Assembly (NCBI GenBank): GCA_030068145.1
Contig: JAPJBO010000309.1
Location: 124,001 to 188,000, forward strand
DNA length: 64,000 nt
From: Diplonema papillatum
Taxonomy: Eukaryota > Euglenozoa > Diplonemea > Diplonemida > Diplonemidae
Reading direction: 5' to 3'
Shown: piece after piece, positions 11,245 to 26,179 of the stretch
How positions within the stretch are numbered: position 1 is the first letter of the stretch
How the letters are laid out: each line of letters starts with the position of its first letter
The notes under the pieces: model-generated
What the model was told of the DNA's origin: nothing
Database searches by the model: none
Seen by the model: the letters and a program-made list of their open reading frames with translations, nothing else
Made by a program: the position numbers and the translations under genes

Positions 11245-11345
11245 TTCGAGAGTCAAGTAGAACAGCGGGCGCGAATGTTTGCTCGTGACGAGCCGGGGGA
11301 AGTTTGCTTGTCAGTGAGTAGTGAGTGATCGTTGGGCCGGTCTCC
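11245..11345 (+). repeat. Duplicated segment, first copy
   Basis: CAGAGTCAAGTAGA, GGCGCGA and GTGATCGTTGGGC strings here recur at about 11880-11960, so the region upstream of the RNF10-like gene has been tandemly duplicated. An R1 repeat core lies just before, at 11192-11245. Confidence 0.55.
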
Positions 11346-11348
11346 TCT

Positions 11349-11590
11349 ATAAGTTGCCCCAGTTGGTCACTTGGAGGACCTTCGCCCAGGAGATGGGGGA
11401 GGAGGCCTCGGCGGAGCAGGCGGAGAGCTCCGGCTCGTTCTCGATGACGCCGAGGCGGAAGTTCGACAGCACGAAGCCCTGCTTCGTGCTCGTGTTGTTG
11501 CCCGGGCCCCGGTGCGGGCGCCGCGTGACGGCGGCAGCCGCTGCTGGCTGCCCACCGAGAAGTTGAGCAGCGCGTCGTGAGTCTTGTATC
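11349..11590 (-). pseudogene. Partial duplicate of RNF10-like exon 1
   Basis: Near-identical to exon 1 over 10717-10975 (residues about 10 to 92, ending just before the RING). The Gly-run codons are missing, which shifts the frame relative to the start, and the frame stops at once after WAKVLQVTNWGNL. It has no RING and no stable start. It is a head-to-tail fragment about 350 bp upstream of the gene's ATG. Few differences suggest a recent event. Confidence 0.85.
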
Positions 11591-11639
11591 CACTCCTGCG
11601 TGGTTTTGCGATTCATCGAGGTAATTCCACGGAACGAAC

Positions 11640-11850
11640 TTCAGGTTCCTTTGGGCTGGCTGGCGGGGGAAATCTTTTTCCTCCCATCCTCCCTGCTGTT
11701 TGTATTCGAGGGTCTGGTGGAGTGACCTCCTGGGATAGCCTATTCTCTCACACATGGTGGCTATTTCGGAGCTACCCCATCGTACGTTGGACCCTTGGTT
11801 TCCCCCATTTCTGTATTTCAGTGAAACTTGCAGTAGCATTCTCCTAATGC
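11640..11850 (+). repeat. Dispersed repeat, pair with 29705-29880
   Basis: Shared strings include TCAGGTTCCTTTGGG, GGTCTGGTGGAGTGAC, CTCTCTCACACAT and CAGTGAAACTTGCAGT. The 29.7-kb copy follows an SSU rRNA fragment. No coding role seen. Confidence 0.65.
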
Positions 11851-13256
11851 AGGAGTGAGTAGCCGACGGAGATTTCTTCGTCAGAGAGTCAAGTAGACCA
11901 GGCGCGATCGTGGGTGAATGTGATCGTTGGGCGGGCGAATCTCCTTCCAAAAAGCCCCTTCGTACTCGTGCTGTTGCCCTATTGTGTTCAGTACTAACCG
12001 GGAGTTCTTGCGACCGACACAGAGTTCATCGTCGTCTGTTGCGAAAACCGTAGCAAGGTGGGTAATGAGTGCTGTTGCGCGAAACTCTGCCAGTGGCCAC
12101 ACACTTGAAGACCGAAGTCGTTGAAGAAGTTGTACAGTTTTCTCCAGCCTCACTTCCGCTCAGCATCTCATTCGTTAGAAAAGTGGTCTCGGGACCCCCT
12201 GTTTAGAGTTAAGGTTTGCTTGAGATTCCGGTATAGCAGGTCTCCTCCGGGTGCCCGTTGTTGTACACAGCCCACAGGGGGAGCTCGTGCTGGCCTGTGC
12301 ACCAGCAGAAGTGGCAAGCTGGACTATACTGCGTCCCTATTTACCAGCACAAAAACAGCACCTTCTCAGGGTGTTGCGAAGTGCACTTGTGGGTCCCGAG
12401 AAGGAGCAAGGCATCTCTTTGTCGGGACACGCACCCGTGCCAGCGACACTGCCCAGGTGCTGGTGGTTTCTGGGAGACTAAATGAGAGAGAAAAGGTGGC
12501 AGTTTGAGAGCAGAACATATTTCGGCGGCCCAAGCAGGTGCCCTCTCCTTTTCCCTGGCTGGCGCGTCGCTGGAAACGGATGATCTATGTCGGATCTGGA
12601 GACCCTGGCCGGCTCATGGGCGTTCCTCAACGGTGTGAGGATCTCCACCAACGGCGGTCAAAACGGCATTATTGTTGCTACCGCGAGTGCCACTCGTGGA
12701 CATACTTCGCGAGCATTTGAAGTGGGAGTGGCGGTAGCCGGGGGGCGCAGAAAAAGGTGGTGGTCCCACATTCAGATCCCGTCCAGTGTTCGATTGACAG
12801 GTACTAGACTAGGGCGGAAGGATCACCGCATCTCCCGATTGGTCAAGCACTCAGGCAATGGAATCAAAGACTGGCAAATGAAAGAGATGTTGAAGTATGG
12901 CTAAAGATAAAGTGGTGTCACCTGAGGGGGGTAATCTCAGGGCCGCCCACGTGATAAAGCCTGGAAAGACTGGAAGCCGGTACATTTCTGTCTTCTGGAA
13001 CTGCATCGACTTGTGTGTGTCGCTGTATATCACGGTGAGCACGGGTGCGCAACGGTCCATCCCTATTTCCTGGAGTTGCATGGGATTGCCTGGAGCTGCA
13101 TTCGTCGGTCTGTGGTCTATGCCAATGCCTACTCCCGCACACACTCATCCATAGATTCTGTACTCTTGCGCTGCGGCAAGCCAGGGGGTGTCGGCGCTCA
13201 TTTCGATATGGAAAGGGCCGTCCTTCCGCCTGTCTGTGCCCTCCCCCGCATCGTGC
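11851..13256. other. Region without a supported gene
   Basis: An R1 core is at 12207-12255. ORFs of 75-130 codons near 12121-12507 and 12587-12904 have no recognisable domain. Further exons of the minus-strand Cys-gene (14977) could lie here but none was found. Confidence 0.4.
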
Positions 13257-13511
13257 AGGACGACAACGTAGAAAGTGCGATATGTTGACAGGGTCGCCCT
13301 TCCACCTGGCGTGCCCCTCCCGCAAGGGACACCCATCATGCAGGACGACAACGTAGAAAGTGCGATATGTTGACAGGGTCGCCCTTCCACCTGGCGTGCC
13401 CCTCCCGTAAGGGACACCCATCATGCAGGACGACAACGTAGAAAGTGCGATATGTTGACAGCGTCGCCCTTCCACCTGGCGTGCCCCTCCCGTAAGGGAC
13501 ACCCATCATGC
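13257..13511. repeat. 85-bp tandem repeat, three units
   Basis: Units start at 13257, 13342 and 13427 (AGGACGACAACGTAGAAAG) and are nearly identical over 85 bp. A diverged partial unit precedes them. The flanking CATTTCGATATGG motif is shared with the exon-derived array to the right. Confidence 0.85.
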
Positions 13512-13551
13512 AGAACCGGTCGGGCAATACGACAAGGCAGGAAGTGTCGGA

Positions 13552-14551
13552 GTTCATTTCGATACCATGGATGGGCCGTATTCCGCAAGATGCGTAATGC
13601 GCCGACACGCCACTTGGTCTGCGCCTCGCGGGCGAGGCACTGAAAGGTGCATATACGGTCGCCCCGCCGCGTACGTCACTCTTGACGTACGCGTTTGCCG
13701 CCAAGAGCAACTCGCCGCTGTATTCCGCAAGTGCCGGCGCTCATTTCGATATGCGGAATGCGCCGTCCTGCCACTTGGTCTGCGCTTCGCGAGCGAGGCA
13801 CTGGAACGTGCGTATACGGTTGTCCTACAAGGAGCACCGCATGTCGTTCTCGACGTACGCGTTTGCCGCCAAGAGCCACTGCCGTGTTCCGCAAGTGTCG
13901 GCCCTCATTTTGATATGCGGAATGCGCCGTCCTGCCACTTGGTCTGCGCTTCGCGTTCGAGACCCTGAAAGGTGCCCGTACGGTCGCCCACCGCGTACAG
14001 GGAGCGCATGTCACTCTCGACGCACGCATTTTTCGCCAAGGGCCACTCACCGCCGTTTTCCGCAAGTGAGTGTCGGCGCTCATTTCGATATGCGGAATGC
14101 GCCGTCCTGCCACTGGGTCTGCGCTTCGCAGGCGAGGCACGGAAACGTGCATGCCCATACGTACAGGAAGCGCATGTCACTCTCGACGCACGCGTTTTTC
14201 GAGGAGAGTCACTCGCCTCGCTTATGTCGATATGCGGAATGCGCCGTCCTGCCACTTGGTCTACGCTTCGCGGGCGAGGCACTGGAACGTGCATATGCGG
14301 TCGCCCATCGCGTACAGGGAACACCGCATGTCGTTCTCGACGTATGCGTTCATCGACAAGGGCCACTCGCCGCAGTATTCCGCAAGTGAGTGTCGGCGCT
14401 CATTTCGATATGCGTAATGCGCCGTCCCGCCACCGGGTCTGCGCTTCAGGCGAGGCACTGAAAGGTGCAGATCCGGTCGCCCACTGCGTACAGGGAGCAC
14501 GGCATGTCGTTCTCGACGTACGCGTTTTTTGAGAAGAGTCACTTGCCGCGC
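13552..14551 (-). pseudogene. Degenerate tandem array of the Cys-gene 3' coding segment
   Basis: At least six units of 140-180 bp (phase marks near 13739, 13902, 14079, 14219, 14399 and 14551) repeat the last 50 codons of the gene at 14977-14552. Read on the minus strand the units keep pieces such as NAYVENDMRCSLYA, GDRICTFQCLAREA and QTKWQDGAFRI with scattered frameshifts, lost Cys codons and stops. Each unit keeps the CAA|GTGGCA string, which could be a splice donor. The copies are therefore exon-derived, not random satellite. Confidence 0.75.
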
Positions 14552-14977
14552 TTATGTCGATATGCGGAATGTGCCGTCCTGCCACTTGGTCTGCGCTTCG
14601 CGGGCGAGGCACTGAAAGGTGCAGATCCGGTCGCCCACTGCGTACAGGGAGCACCGCATGTCGTTCTCGACGTACGCGTTTTTCGAAAAGAGCCACTCGC
14701 CGGCAGATTCAGCCCGCGGCGGATTCACACGCACGCCCGGGGGAGCTGGCAGCTTGTAGGTCGACGACCGTTGGCCTCCGAGGCACATGGCGTAGTACTC
14801 CGTCTTGCACGGCTTCGTGCACTTGTCGGCCGCGCCCAGAAACTGCATGAAGTCCTCGTAGTTCCCCGCCTGCGCGCTGACGACTTCCTGCGCGTTTCGG
14901 TACGCGTCCGCGGGCACCGCATGCGGCCCGAACGGTCGCAGGAGGGTCCCCCGGTCCACGTCTTGCTCGTCACCCAT
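14552..14977 (-). CDS. Unrecognised Cys-containing protein, 141 aa
   Basis: I do not recognise the family. The frame starts at ATG 14977 and ends with TAA at 14552. Codon use is GC-rich and ordered, like the exons of the three assembled genes. The first Cys group is C-x3-C-x7-C (KCTKPCKTEYYAMC); the second, near the end, is C-x9-C-x3-C (RCSLYAVGDRICTFQC). Spaced Cys pairs of this kind occur in small disulfide-relay or CHCH-like proteins, but the spacing does not fit the standard twin C-x9-C pattern, so that stays a guess. The true 3' end is uncertain: splicing could start at CAA|GTGGCA about 25 bases before the stop, leading to exons not found. Its 3' third has been amplified just downstream. 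Confidence 0.6.
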   Translation of the reverse strand: MGDEQDVDRGTLLRPFGPHAVPADAYRNAQEVVSAQAGNYEDFMQFLGAADKCTKPCKTEYYAMCLGGQRSSTYKLPAPPGVRVNPPRAESAGEWLFSKNAYVENDMRCSLYAVGDRICTFQCLAREAQTKWQDGTFRIST

Positions 14978-15014
14978 CCGGGGCTTCGCGGCACCCCCAA
15001 TGTTGGCACCCTAC

Positions 15015-15080
15015 CTGTTTTTTAGAGTTAAAGTTCGCTTGAGGTTCCGGGGTGTTAGGGTCTCCGTGTGACCGTTGATA
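15015..15080 (+). repeat. Dispersed repeat R1 core
   Basis: TTTTTAGAGTTAAAGTTCGC then TTGAGGTTCCGGGG, GTTAGGGTCTCCGTGTGACC. It lies just upstream of the Cys-gene start, antisense to it. Confidence 0.85.
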
Positions 15081-15420
15081 ATTCTTTTTTGTGTTTCCGG
15101 CGAATATCGCGCAGTCAGTTGCCTGTGAAGGCGTTCTTTTTTTGATTGCTGTTAAATAGTCAAAAGGTTGCTTAGATTCGCTGCTGATCTGCTGCTTGGC
15201 TCTGTATGTAGACTGCAGTGATGACGGAGCTGGCGGTTGATAAAGTGGTGATGGTAGGGTGTCGCAGGGATCGGGAGGTTTGACGCCATTTTATTTTTTT
15301 TTGCTCCAGGTCAGGGCAGGGATTTATAAGGGGATTTCGGCCTAGAGCAATAGTCCATGTAGATGGACGGGTACCCGTCTTTTGCACCGGGGTGCCGAGC
15401 ACGTGTTTGTCGACCCCCCA

Positions 15421-15650
15421 GACCCCCCCCCCCCCCCCCCCCAGTGGTGGTCCAGCCTGTCCAGCCACCCCAGCCAGCCCTGCAAAGTCGTTGAGGGCCC
15501 GAAAATTAGTGCCACCACTGTCATCCACTGTGGATCACTATGCACCACCATGCGCTATCGTGTCACTGTGCACACCGCACTAGCGTGGATCACTGCGGTA
15601 GCCTACCCACACCCGCCAGCCCGTGGGTTTTTTTTTTTTTTTTTTTTTTG
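15421..15650. repeat. Homopolymer tracts
   Basis: A C tract of about 19 bases interrupted once (15424-15442) and a T tract of about 22 bases (15628-15649) bracket about 190 bp without a gene. Confidence 0.8.
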
Positions 15651-15757
15651 AGGATGGACGGGTGACCCGCCCATCTAGACCGGCGTATAAATCCCTGGGT
15701 CAGGGGTTATTCTAATCCCCGAAATTCAGGAAAATCCCGGTTAAAAAGTCAACATGG

Positions 15758-16466
15758 TATCCCACCCTCTAGATGGCGCCTTTTGCGATTTCCTGAGCTA
15801 TCCCACCCTCTAGATGGCGCCTTTTGCGATTTCCCGAGCTATCCCACCCTCTGCAACGCGCTTATCACAATTTCCTGAGCTATCCCACCCTCTAGATGGC
15901 GCCTTTTGCGATTTCCCGAGCTATCCCACCCTCTGCAACGCGCTTATCACAATTTCCTGAGCTATCCCACCCTCTAGATGGCGCCTTTTGCGATTTCCTG
16001 AGCTATCCCACCCTCTGCAACGCGCTTATCACAATTTCCTGAGCTATCCCACCCTCCAGATGGCGCGGTTTGCAATTTCCTGAGCTATCCCACCCGCTAC
16101 AACGCGTTTTTTTGCGAGTTTCCCGAGCTATCCCACGCTCTAGATGACATTTTTTGCAATTTCCTGAGCTCTCCCACCCTCTTGAACGCGCTTATCACAA
16201 TTACCTGAGCTATCCCACCCTCTAGATGGCGCCTTTTGCGATTTCCCGAGCTATCCCACCCTCTGCAACGCGCTTATCACAATTTCCTGAGCTATCCCAC
16301 CCTCCAGATGGCGCGGTTTGCAATTTCCTGAGCTATCCCACCCGCTACAACGCGTTTTTTTGCGAGTTTCCCGAGCTATCCCACCCTCTAGATGACATTT
16401 TTTGCAATTTCCTGAGCTCTCCCACCCTCTTGAACGCGCTTATCACAATTACCTGAGCTATCCCAG
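15758..16466. repeat. 41-bp minisatellite with alternating unit types
   Basis: About 17 units of 41 bp starting TATCCCACCCTC. Two main types alternate: one with TAGATGGCGCCTTTTGCGAT, one with TGCAACGCGCTTATCACAAT. A longer block (from about 16050 and again from about 16285) is itself repeated, giving higher-order structure. Confidence 0.92.
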
Positions 16467-18050
16467 GCTGCTAGTGGTTACTGGCGGGCCAGCATAGGAA
16501 GTTTGCAACACCATTCCGCGGAATTGAATTCGACAGAGGTTCTGCTTTCCGCGCCCTGGACGACCTCCGTCCCCCTATGTTTAGGAACAACTGTGCATGC
16601 ATGTTCGATGCTAGGGAGAAGATGGGGGAGGGGTCCCTCAGGCTAGACCTCACCGTGTAGAGGAAGCGCTTTTCTCATATTTGGTGGTTCGTTTTTCATG
16701 ATCATCAGACAAGTTCCGGAAGCGTTCCCTGCAGTGCACCTGTGCTACAAACAAACGGAGCGGTTGGAAAAGACGCCCGTTCGGGAGACGAGGGCTGGAA
16801 GGGCATCGCAAACGGCGTGGGCTAGACGATTTTCAACGGGGGGTTATTAAGCCAGTCCATCTCCTCCTGATAAACTGTGATAGTTTGGGTTAGTTGAGGT
16901 TAGAATGCAGAATACCTGTAGCGATGGCCTGCATTAGCCACTGGATGACTACCTCTTCGATCGCTTTGGGGTAGAATGCAAAGAGTCTGTGGCGATAATC
17001 TGCGTCACTGTGATAGATAGAAGAATGCAGCTCCAGGCAATTCTATGCAGCTTTAGGGGATAGGGATGGACCTGACTGACTGTGGTGGACCTCGATTCGC
17101 TACAATGAACAGCGGCAGGCAATTCGATGCAGTTCCAGGAGATAGGGATGAACCGGCTTAGTTATATGCAACATAGAAGTTAAGTCGTATTGAATGAGGG
17201 CGGATGGGTGAGGGGGCCGCGTGTGAGTGTGGGTGCGTACGTGGATGGAAACGTCTCGGTTTCAGCGGAACGCGACGCTGGAGGGTGCTGCCCGTGGATA
17301 GGAGCGGGTGGGCGTGCGAGGTGGGTGTGAGAGATGGAAACCGTTGTAACGAAACGGCCCCCTCTAAACCAAAGGGACTCTAAAATATTCGGACCTGTGC
17401 CAATAATACATCCTCCTCGCGTGTGTTTGTCACAAACGTTGACGCCTCAGGACGCGGCTTCAGAAAAGGAGCAAAGGTTGGTGGGCAAGCGAGGGGTGAA
17501 GTTACGATGTTTTCGGGATAGCGACGGGGTTAACCTTGTACAACTGTTAGGTATTCGTCGGATTAATTAATCTTCTAAGATCTGCGATCGTATACGAGTA
17601 GTGGTATGTACATATGTCGTCCTAATCCAGGAACAAGTCAGGGAGAAGAACCGAGCAACCTTTACAGGCAAACGAGTGACATAAGGTGGCCGCTTGAGCG
17701 GCGCCAATCCGAGCGCACACAGCAGCAGTGACGCGTCGGCAGTATTTGCGCTTCAGGATGGGGCTGCCGTCATGATTCCCCCCGGTTTGAGCCGCACTCT
17801 CGGTTTGGTTATGCTGGAGTGCCTCACACCCGCATGCGGTTCTGCACTACAACAGTCACCTTTCTGCGGGCAGAGTTTTTTCACGCTCCGCAGGGTTTAT
17901 TTTTGAGGGGCCCGCTGGGCCCCGTTGGGCCCCTCGTCCGAGCCTGATCTTCCAGCTAGCTGACCAGTAGTAGTTTACGTGTACTGCCCGTGCTAGTGTA
18001 CAATACGTGTTTGCTTCCCTGTCGAGTGATGCCATATTTCGGAATTGCTA
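16467..18050. other. No gene; R2 copies at 16835-17165
   Basis: R2-type and AATCTGC-type repeats occupy 16835-17165. The rest shows no gene. An ORF at 17694-17906 has no recognisable domain. Confidence 0.45.
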
Positions 18051-18051
18051 C

Positions 18052-18300
18052 TTTTTTAGAGTTAAAGTTCGCTTGAGATTCCGGGGGTTTAGGGTCTCAG
18101 TGTGACCGTTGATAAATGGGTTCTCTTAGAGCAAGAACATGGCTACATGGTTACCGGTTGTATATTTGGTGCACGCTTTCGTTATGGGTTATGGCTAGCC
18201 ATGTCCGGGACTGTTTGTGACCGACACCAAGTACATTCCTTCGAGGGGTGTACTTTTCTGACGGATTCGTGGACGTTTCAAGTAGTACCCTCATAATATA
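18052..18300 (+). repeat. Dispersed repeat R1, long form
   Basis: R1 core followed by TGGGTTCTCTTAGAGCAAGA, GTTATGGCTAGCCATGTCCG and GACCGACACCAAGTACATTCC. The same extended sequence is at 23630-23790, 46301-46465 and 54934-55110. Confidence 0.85.
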
Positions 18301-18889
18301 CTGCGATACAACCGTGAGATGCGCCTCCAGGTGATGCTGCACAGGAGATAGAGGTAGACCTTATTATAGACAGGCAACGCGATGCTGTTTCGGGGGATAG
18401 AGGTGGGCCAGCATGTTTCGCCTGCATTTTGGGAAGTTTGCAACGCTAACATTTATCATGTCGGAAGCACGAAGGTAGAGGTCTATCAGTGCAAGCCCCG
18501 ACTCGGAAAAACGTTTCTTCTTCTTTTCACCGTTTCAAGTTTTTTGAGAAGACTTTTGTTTCTTCTTTTTTGTTTTACCGACCTCGTTCGGGCATCGCTC
18601 GTGGAAGCCGACCAAACTGTTGGAGCTCATCCGGGAAGGAGAAAGGGGATAAGAATTGGAACCAGGGCTAGATAGGGGCAAGTACGATGAGACCGCATGT
18701 CGAATGAAACAATGAACACAATGTTTTGGTAGAAGTATTATTCATAACAGCTGGCCGTGCAACGACCAGCCAATCCCCAGGGGGGGGAAGAAGAAGAAAT
18801 GCGTAGTTTTGTTTTGTTCTTTTACTTGTTAGTTGTCGACAACTTCTTTTGTATTGAGGTGTCATTCAGATGTAAATCCAAAGCCGCCC

Positions 18890-19010
18890 ACGTCAAATTT
18901 TGTTGAGCATTGAGTTCTTTTAAGTACATGAACCACATGGATTAGCATGCACTGATGAGCAGCGGCTGCCAAAACTTGCCGTGACACCTATGATCAAAGT
19001 AAAGGAGGAA
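18890..19010 (+). repeat. Dispersed repeat, pair with 42490-42735
   Basis: Shared: TTGTCGACAACTT, GAGGTGTCATTCAGATGTAA, CATTGAGTTCTTTTAAGTAC, CAGCGGCTGCCAAAACTT. The 42-kb copy holds an extra 130-bp segment in the middle, which is itself related to 52500-52740. Confidence 0.75.
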
Positions 19011-19214
19011 AGAAGAAATGTGAAAACGGGAAAGAATAGTTGAGTAGCTCTTGACAAAGATAGATGGAAAAAAGAGGGTGTTTATTCTTCGCTTTTTCTC
19101 ACGAACGGGGGGGTCGGTCCTGCTTTTTGGCTTTGTAGGTTCTCCCGACTCCCCAATTCGTGGTTAGCACAAACTCAAGAGGTCTAGTCAACTATTCCCT
19201 GCAGTATTGGCATA

Positions 19215-19480
19215 CTTTCAAAAAGAAAAAGGCCGCTCCTGGTCCAGGAACGTGACAGTCAACCACAGCTTGCAAAGCTTGAGTCGGAGGCCACAACCCC
19301 TGCGGCTGACCGTCTCGACGAATTTGTGTTCAGCAAGAGCGCCAAGCCCCAAGGAGCCTTGATGCTTTACTTGGGAAATCAGTAGCCACTTGACCCGTAG
19401 GCCCGTGGCTCTGCAGTACCGCCGCCGACATGTGAAACTTGGCTCCCGTGTAGCAGGCTTTCGTTCCAGGGGGAAAAAAA
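19215..19480 (-). repeat. Dispersed repeat, inverted pair with 54065-54335
   Basis: Matches 54065-54335 in opposite orientation over GCCTGCTACACGGGAGCCAA-like sequence, GTCAAGTGGCTAC, AGCATCAAGGC and GGTCCAGGA. Both copies have open but different frames (AxHKxVETVS in one frame), so an old coding element is possible. No family recognised. Confidence 0.6.
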
Positions 19481-20237
19481 TGCTGTTTCGCGTGTGTACC
19501 GACCCAGTGGTCGTAAGTTTGCGAACCCGCAAAACTCGGAACGCCGGCGTCGGTACGCATTTTCCGCAGCAACAACGAATTGCAACCCCGAGAGAGAACA
19601 CTGGCAGCGTGCTTGGCCTACTATCCACACTCGCCATCCTCCCGGCATGTAAGAAAAAGACAGGTGCTTCGTTTTGTTTGTGCAGGCCGGTCGTCTGGGG
19701 GCCGGTCGTCTGGGGGCCGGTCGTCCGGAAATACGGTCGATGCTCGTTTAGGCTCAAAGTATGGTGTACGACCGCGTCTCGGTCTTCACGATGACAACGC
19801 TGGTGAGGCGATGCCTTCTCTATACTGCTTCGACGAATGTGAAGGATAGCGTGAGCTCCTTGTTGCGGCCAGGCAAGTCACCCGCGTCCCCAGACGTATG
19901 TCTCTAGTGTTGAGACACAGAAGAAACTCCATGTCCTGCAAGATCTTACTCACCCTCGGGCACGTTGTACGGCCCGTTGACTTGCGTCGTTCCTCAGGCC
20001 CAGCTTGGAACGGGAGCAAGATGATACCGTATCAGGTACGCGCGGGTTCCTTGGTGAGGTTGAGATCCATCACAGCGGAACCTGCGGAGACTTTCCGATT
20101 ATCCGCTGTTGATACGACCCCTCTCGCCACCGCTTCACGATGGTGCCCTTTCCGACAGCACTATCCGAGCCTCTCTATTCTCACTCCAGCAGCTGGGTTC
20201 GTAAACGCGGCCGGTTGCCTCCGTCCCCGCGTTCTCG

Positions 20238-24401
<4,164 letters not shown>

Positions 24402-24652
24402 GCTTTCTCTTTCTCTTTCTTTTGATTGTTGTTTCGGGTGTCTTGTTTTTTTCCCTCTTGAATGGCGGCCCCAGGTACCAGTCTGCACCCGTGGTGTTCT
24501 TTGTTCAAGAGGTCGGTTGGCAGTTCTCTCGCATGGGGAGTAGCCGTTTCCTTTCGAGCGAAGGTGTGTCTCTCTTGGGGGGGAAGTTTGGTTCTTGCGG
24601 TTGCTGCGTCCGTTCCGCGTCACGATCCCTCCCTTGGCAATTCTTACTGTGC

Positions 24653-26178
24653 GGGTATATGGTACGATGCCAAACCCCCCCCCCCCCCCCTTGCACTAAT
24701 AAAAAAATTTGATGTCACCCCATACTGGCCCCGAAACCCCATCTGTGTGGCCCAAAACGGGTCCCAAACGGTTTTTGACGGGCTGAGTCGAGGTAAAGGG
24801 GTCTCCGAAGGCCCACGAATGGGCCCAGGTGGGCCCAGGTGGGCCCCGGAGCGGGCTCTCAGTGCGAGGGGGAGAGCCCCCAAAATGGGGTCATTTTCGG
24901 GCCTCGCCACTACTCAAGCTAGTCAAACACTTTTCTGGCCTCCAGCGGAAAACCCAGACTTCAAAACGACAAGATCGGCTGTGTTCCGCTGTAGATAGCC
25001 ACCAGCGGGTTCTCTTGAAGCCGAAGAATGCTCTCGGGGGTCACAGTTAGCCCCATGTGTGCAGCGCCAGCAGTGGGCAGGCACACGCTTAGAATGTGTG
25101 GTATGCAAGTGCACCCTGCCTAGAATCTGGCTTCACCCGCTTTTGAGAACACAGTGCTTACCAGGAAAACGCAGAATATATAGGGTGGAAAAATGCAAAA
25201 GAGCCAAGATGACGACTGTGGGCCTCCCGCCAACGCCAATCTCGGCAGCCTTTCCCCGGTTCTTCCTGAGATTGTCACCCACGACCATTCCAACAGCCCT
25301 GTACCGGGCACGTGCCCAGTCCAAACCACTCACGATGCGTCACCGGCTCGCCTCGTCGTCAAGGCTGTTGAAGGCTTCTGAAAGCCTACCAAAAAGGCGC
25401 TTCCAGATGTCAACCTTCTCCCTCTCTGTCATTAGGGCGAAGAAGAAATAAACCGATCAGGTCCTCACCAGAGACCTTTTCGCAAAAGGTCCTGCTGGCT
25501 ACGAGTCGTCTCTGCATGGACTGACCACGTCTCGTTTCCTCATGAAACGGCGACAACTTCTGCATTGCTCTCACCGATGACTCCACGAACTCCAGACCCG
25601 TGATCTTTGGCATTTTCCCCTCTCTTAGTTTCCGTTTCCCTGGGTCAATCTGTTTTCTTAATTAGTATTGCTGGTAAAGCCGGATTCTAGGCAGGGTGCA
25701 CCTGCTGCACCCACTCTATTTACAAGGTGTGCCTGCCCACCGCAGGCGCTGCAGGCGGGGTGGCCAAGTAGGGCTATCTGTGACCCCTGAGAACACTCTT
25801 CGGCTTCAAGAGGACCCGCTGGTGGCTATCTACAGCGGAACACAGCCGATCTTGTCGTTGTGTAGTCTGGGTTTCCCGCTGGAGGCCAGAAGGTGTTTGA
25901 CTAGCTTGAGAAGTGGCGAGGCTTTGAAAATGACCCCAGTTTGGGGGCACCCCCCCTCGCACTGAGTGCCCGCTCCGGGGCCCACCTGGGCCCACCTGGG
26001 CCCATTCGTGGGCCTTCGGAGACCCCTTTACCTCGACTCAGCCCGTCAAAACCCGTTTGGGACCCGTTTTGGGCCACACAGATGGGGGTTCGGGGCCAGT
26101 ATAGGGTGACGTCAAAAAAAGATTTATTAGTGCAAAGGGGGGGGGGGGGGGGGGGGTTTGGCATCGTCTCATATTCTG
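24653..26178. mobile_element. 1.5-kb inverted-repeat (foldback) element
   Basis: Arms of about 480-500 bp (24653-25130 and 25682-26178) are imperfect reverse complements. Landmarks are GATGCCAAAC then a C tract, GGGCCCAGGTGGGCCCAGGT, CTAGTCAAACAC and CACCCTGCCTAGAATC. The spacer is about 550 bp with broken coding-like sequence. No target duplication was found. It lies between the two YPEL first exons. Confidence 0.8.
25133..25613 (-). pseudogene. Coding-like remnant in the inverted-repeat spacer
   Basis: Read on the minus strand, three pieces follow one another with a frame change and a stop: MPKITGLEFVESSVRAMQKL (from 25613), EKVDIWKRLFGRLSEAFNSL and GLDWARARYRAVGMVVGD. Alternating polar and hydrophobic residues look protein-like. 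I do not recognise the family. It may be a decayed ORF carried by the element, or a gene with tiny introns. Confidence 0.35.
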
Positions 26179-26179
26179 G

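Noticed and set aside
10143-11288. Plus-strand ORF of 381 codons over the RNF10-like exon 1
   Set aside because: It is the antisense shadow of a GC-rich coding exon; no domain, and the minus strand has a clear RING finger.
15758-16466. CRISPR-like regular repeat spacing
   Set aside because: Units are contiguous without unique spacers, in a eukaryotic setting; ordinary minisatellite.
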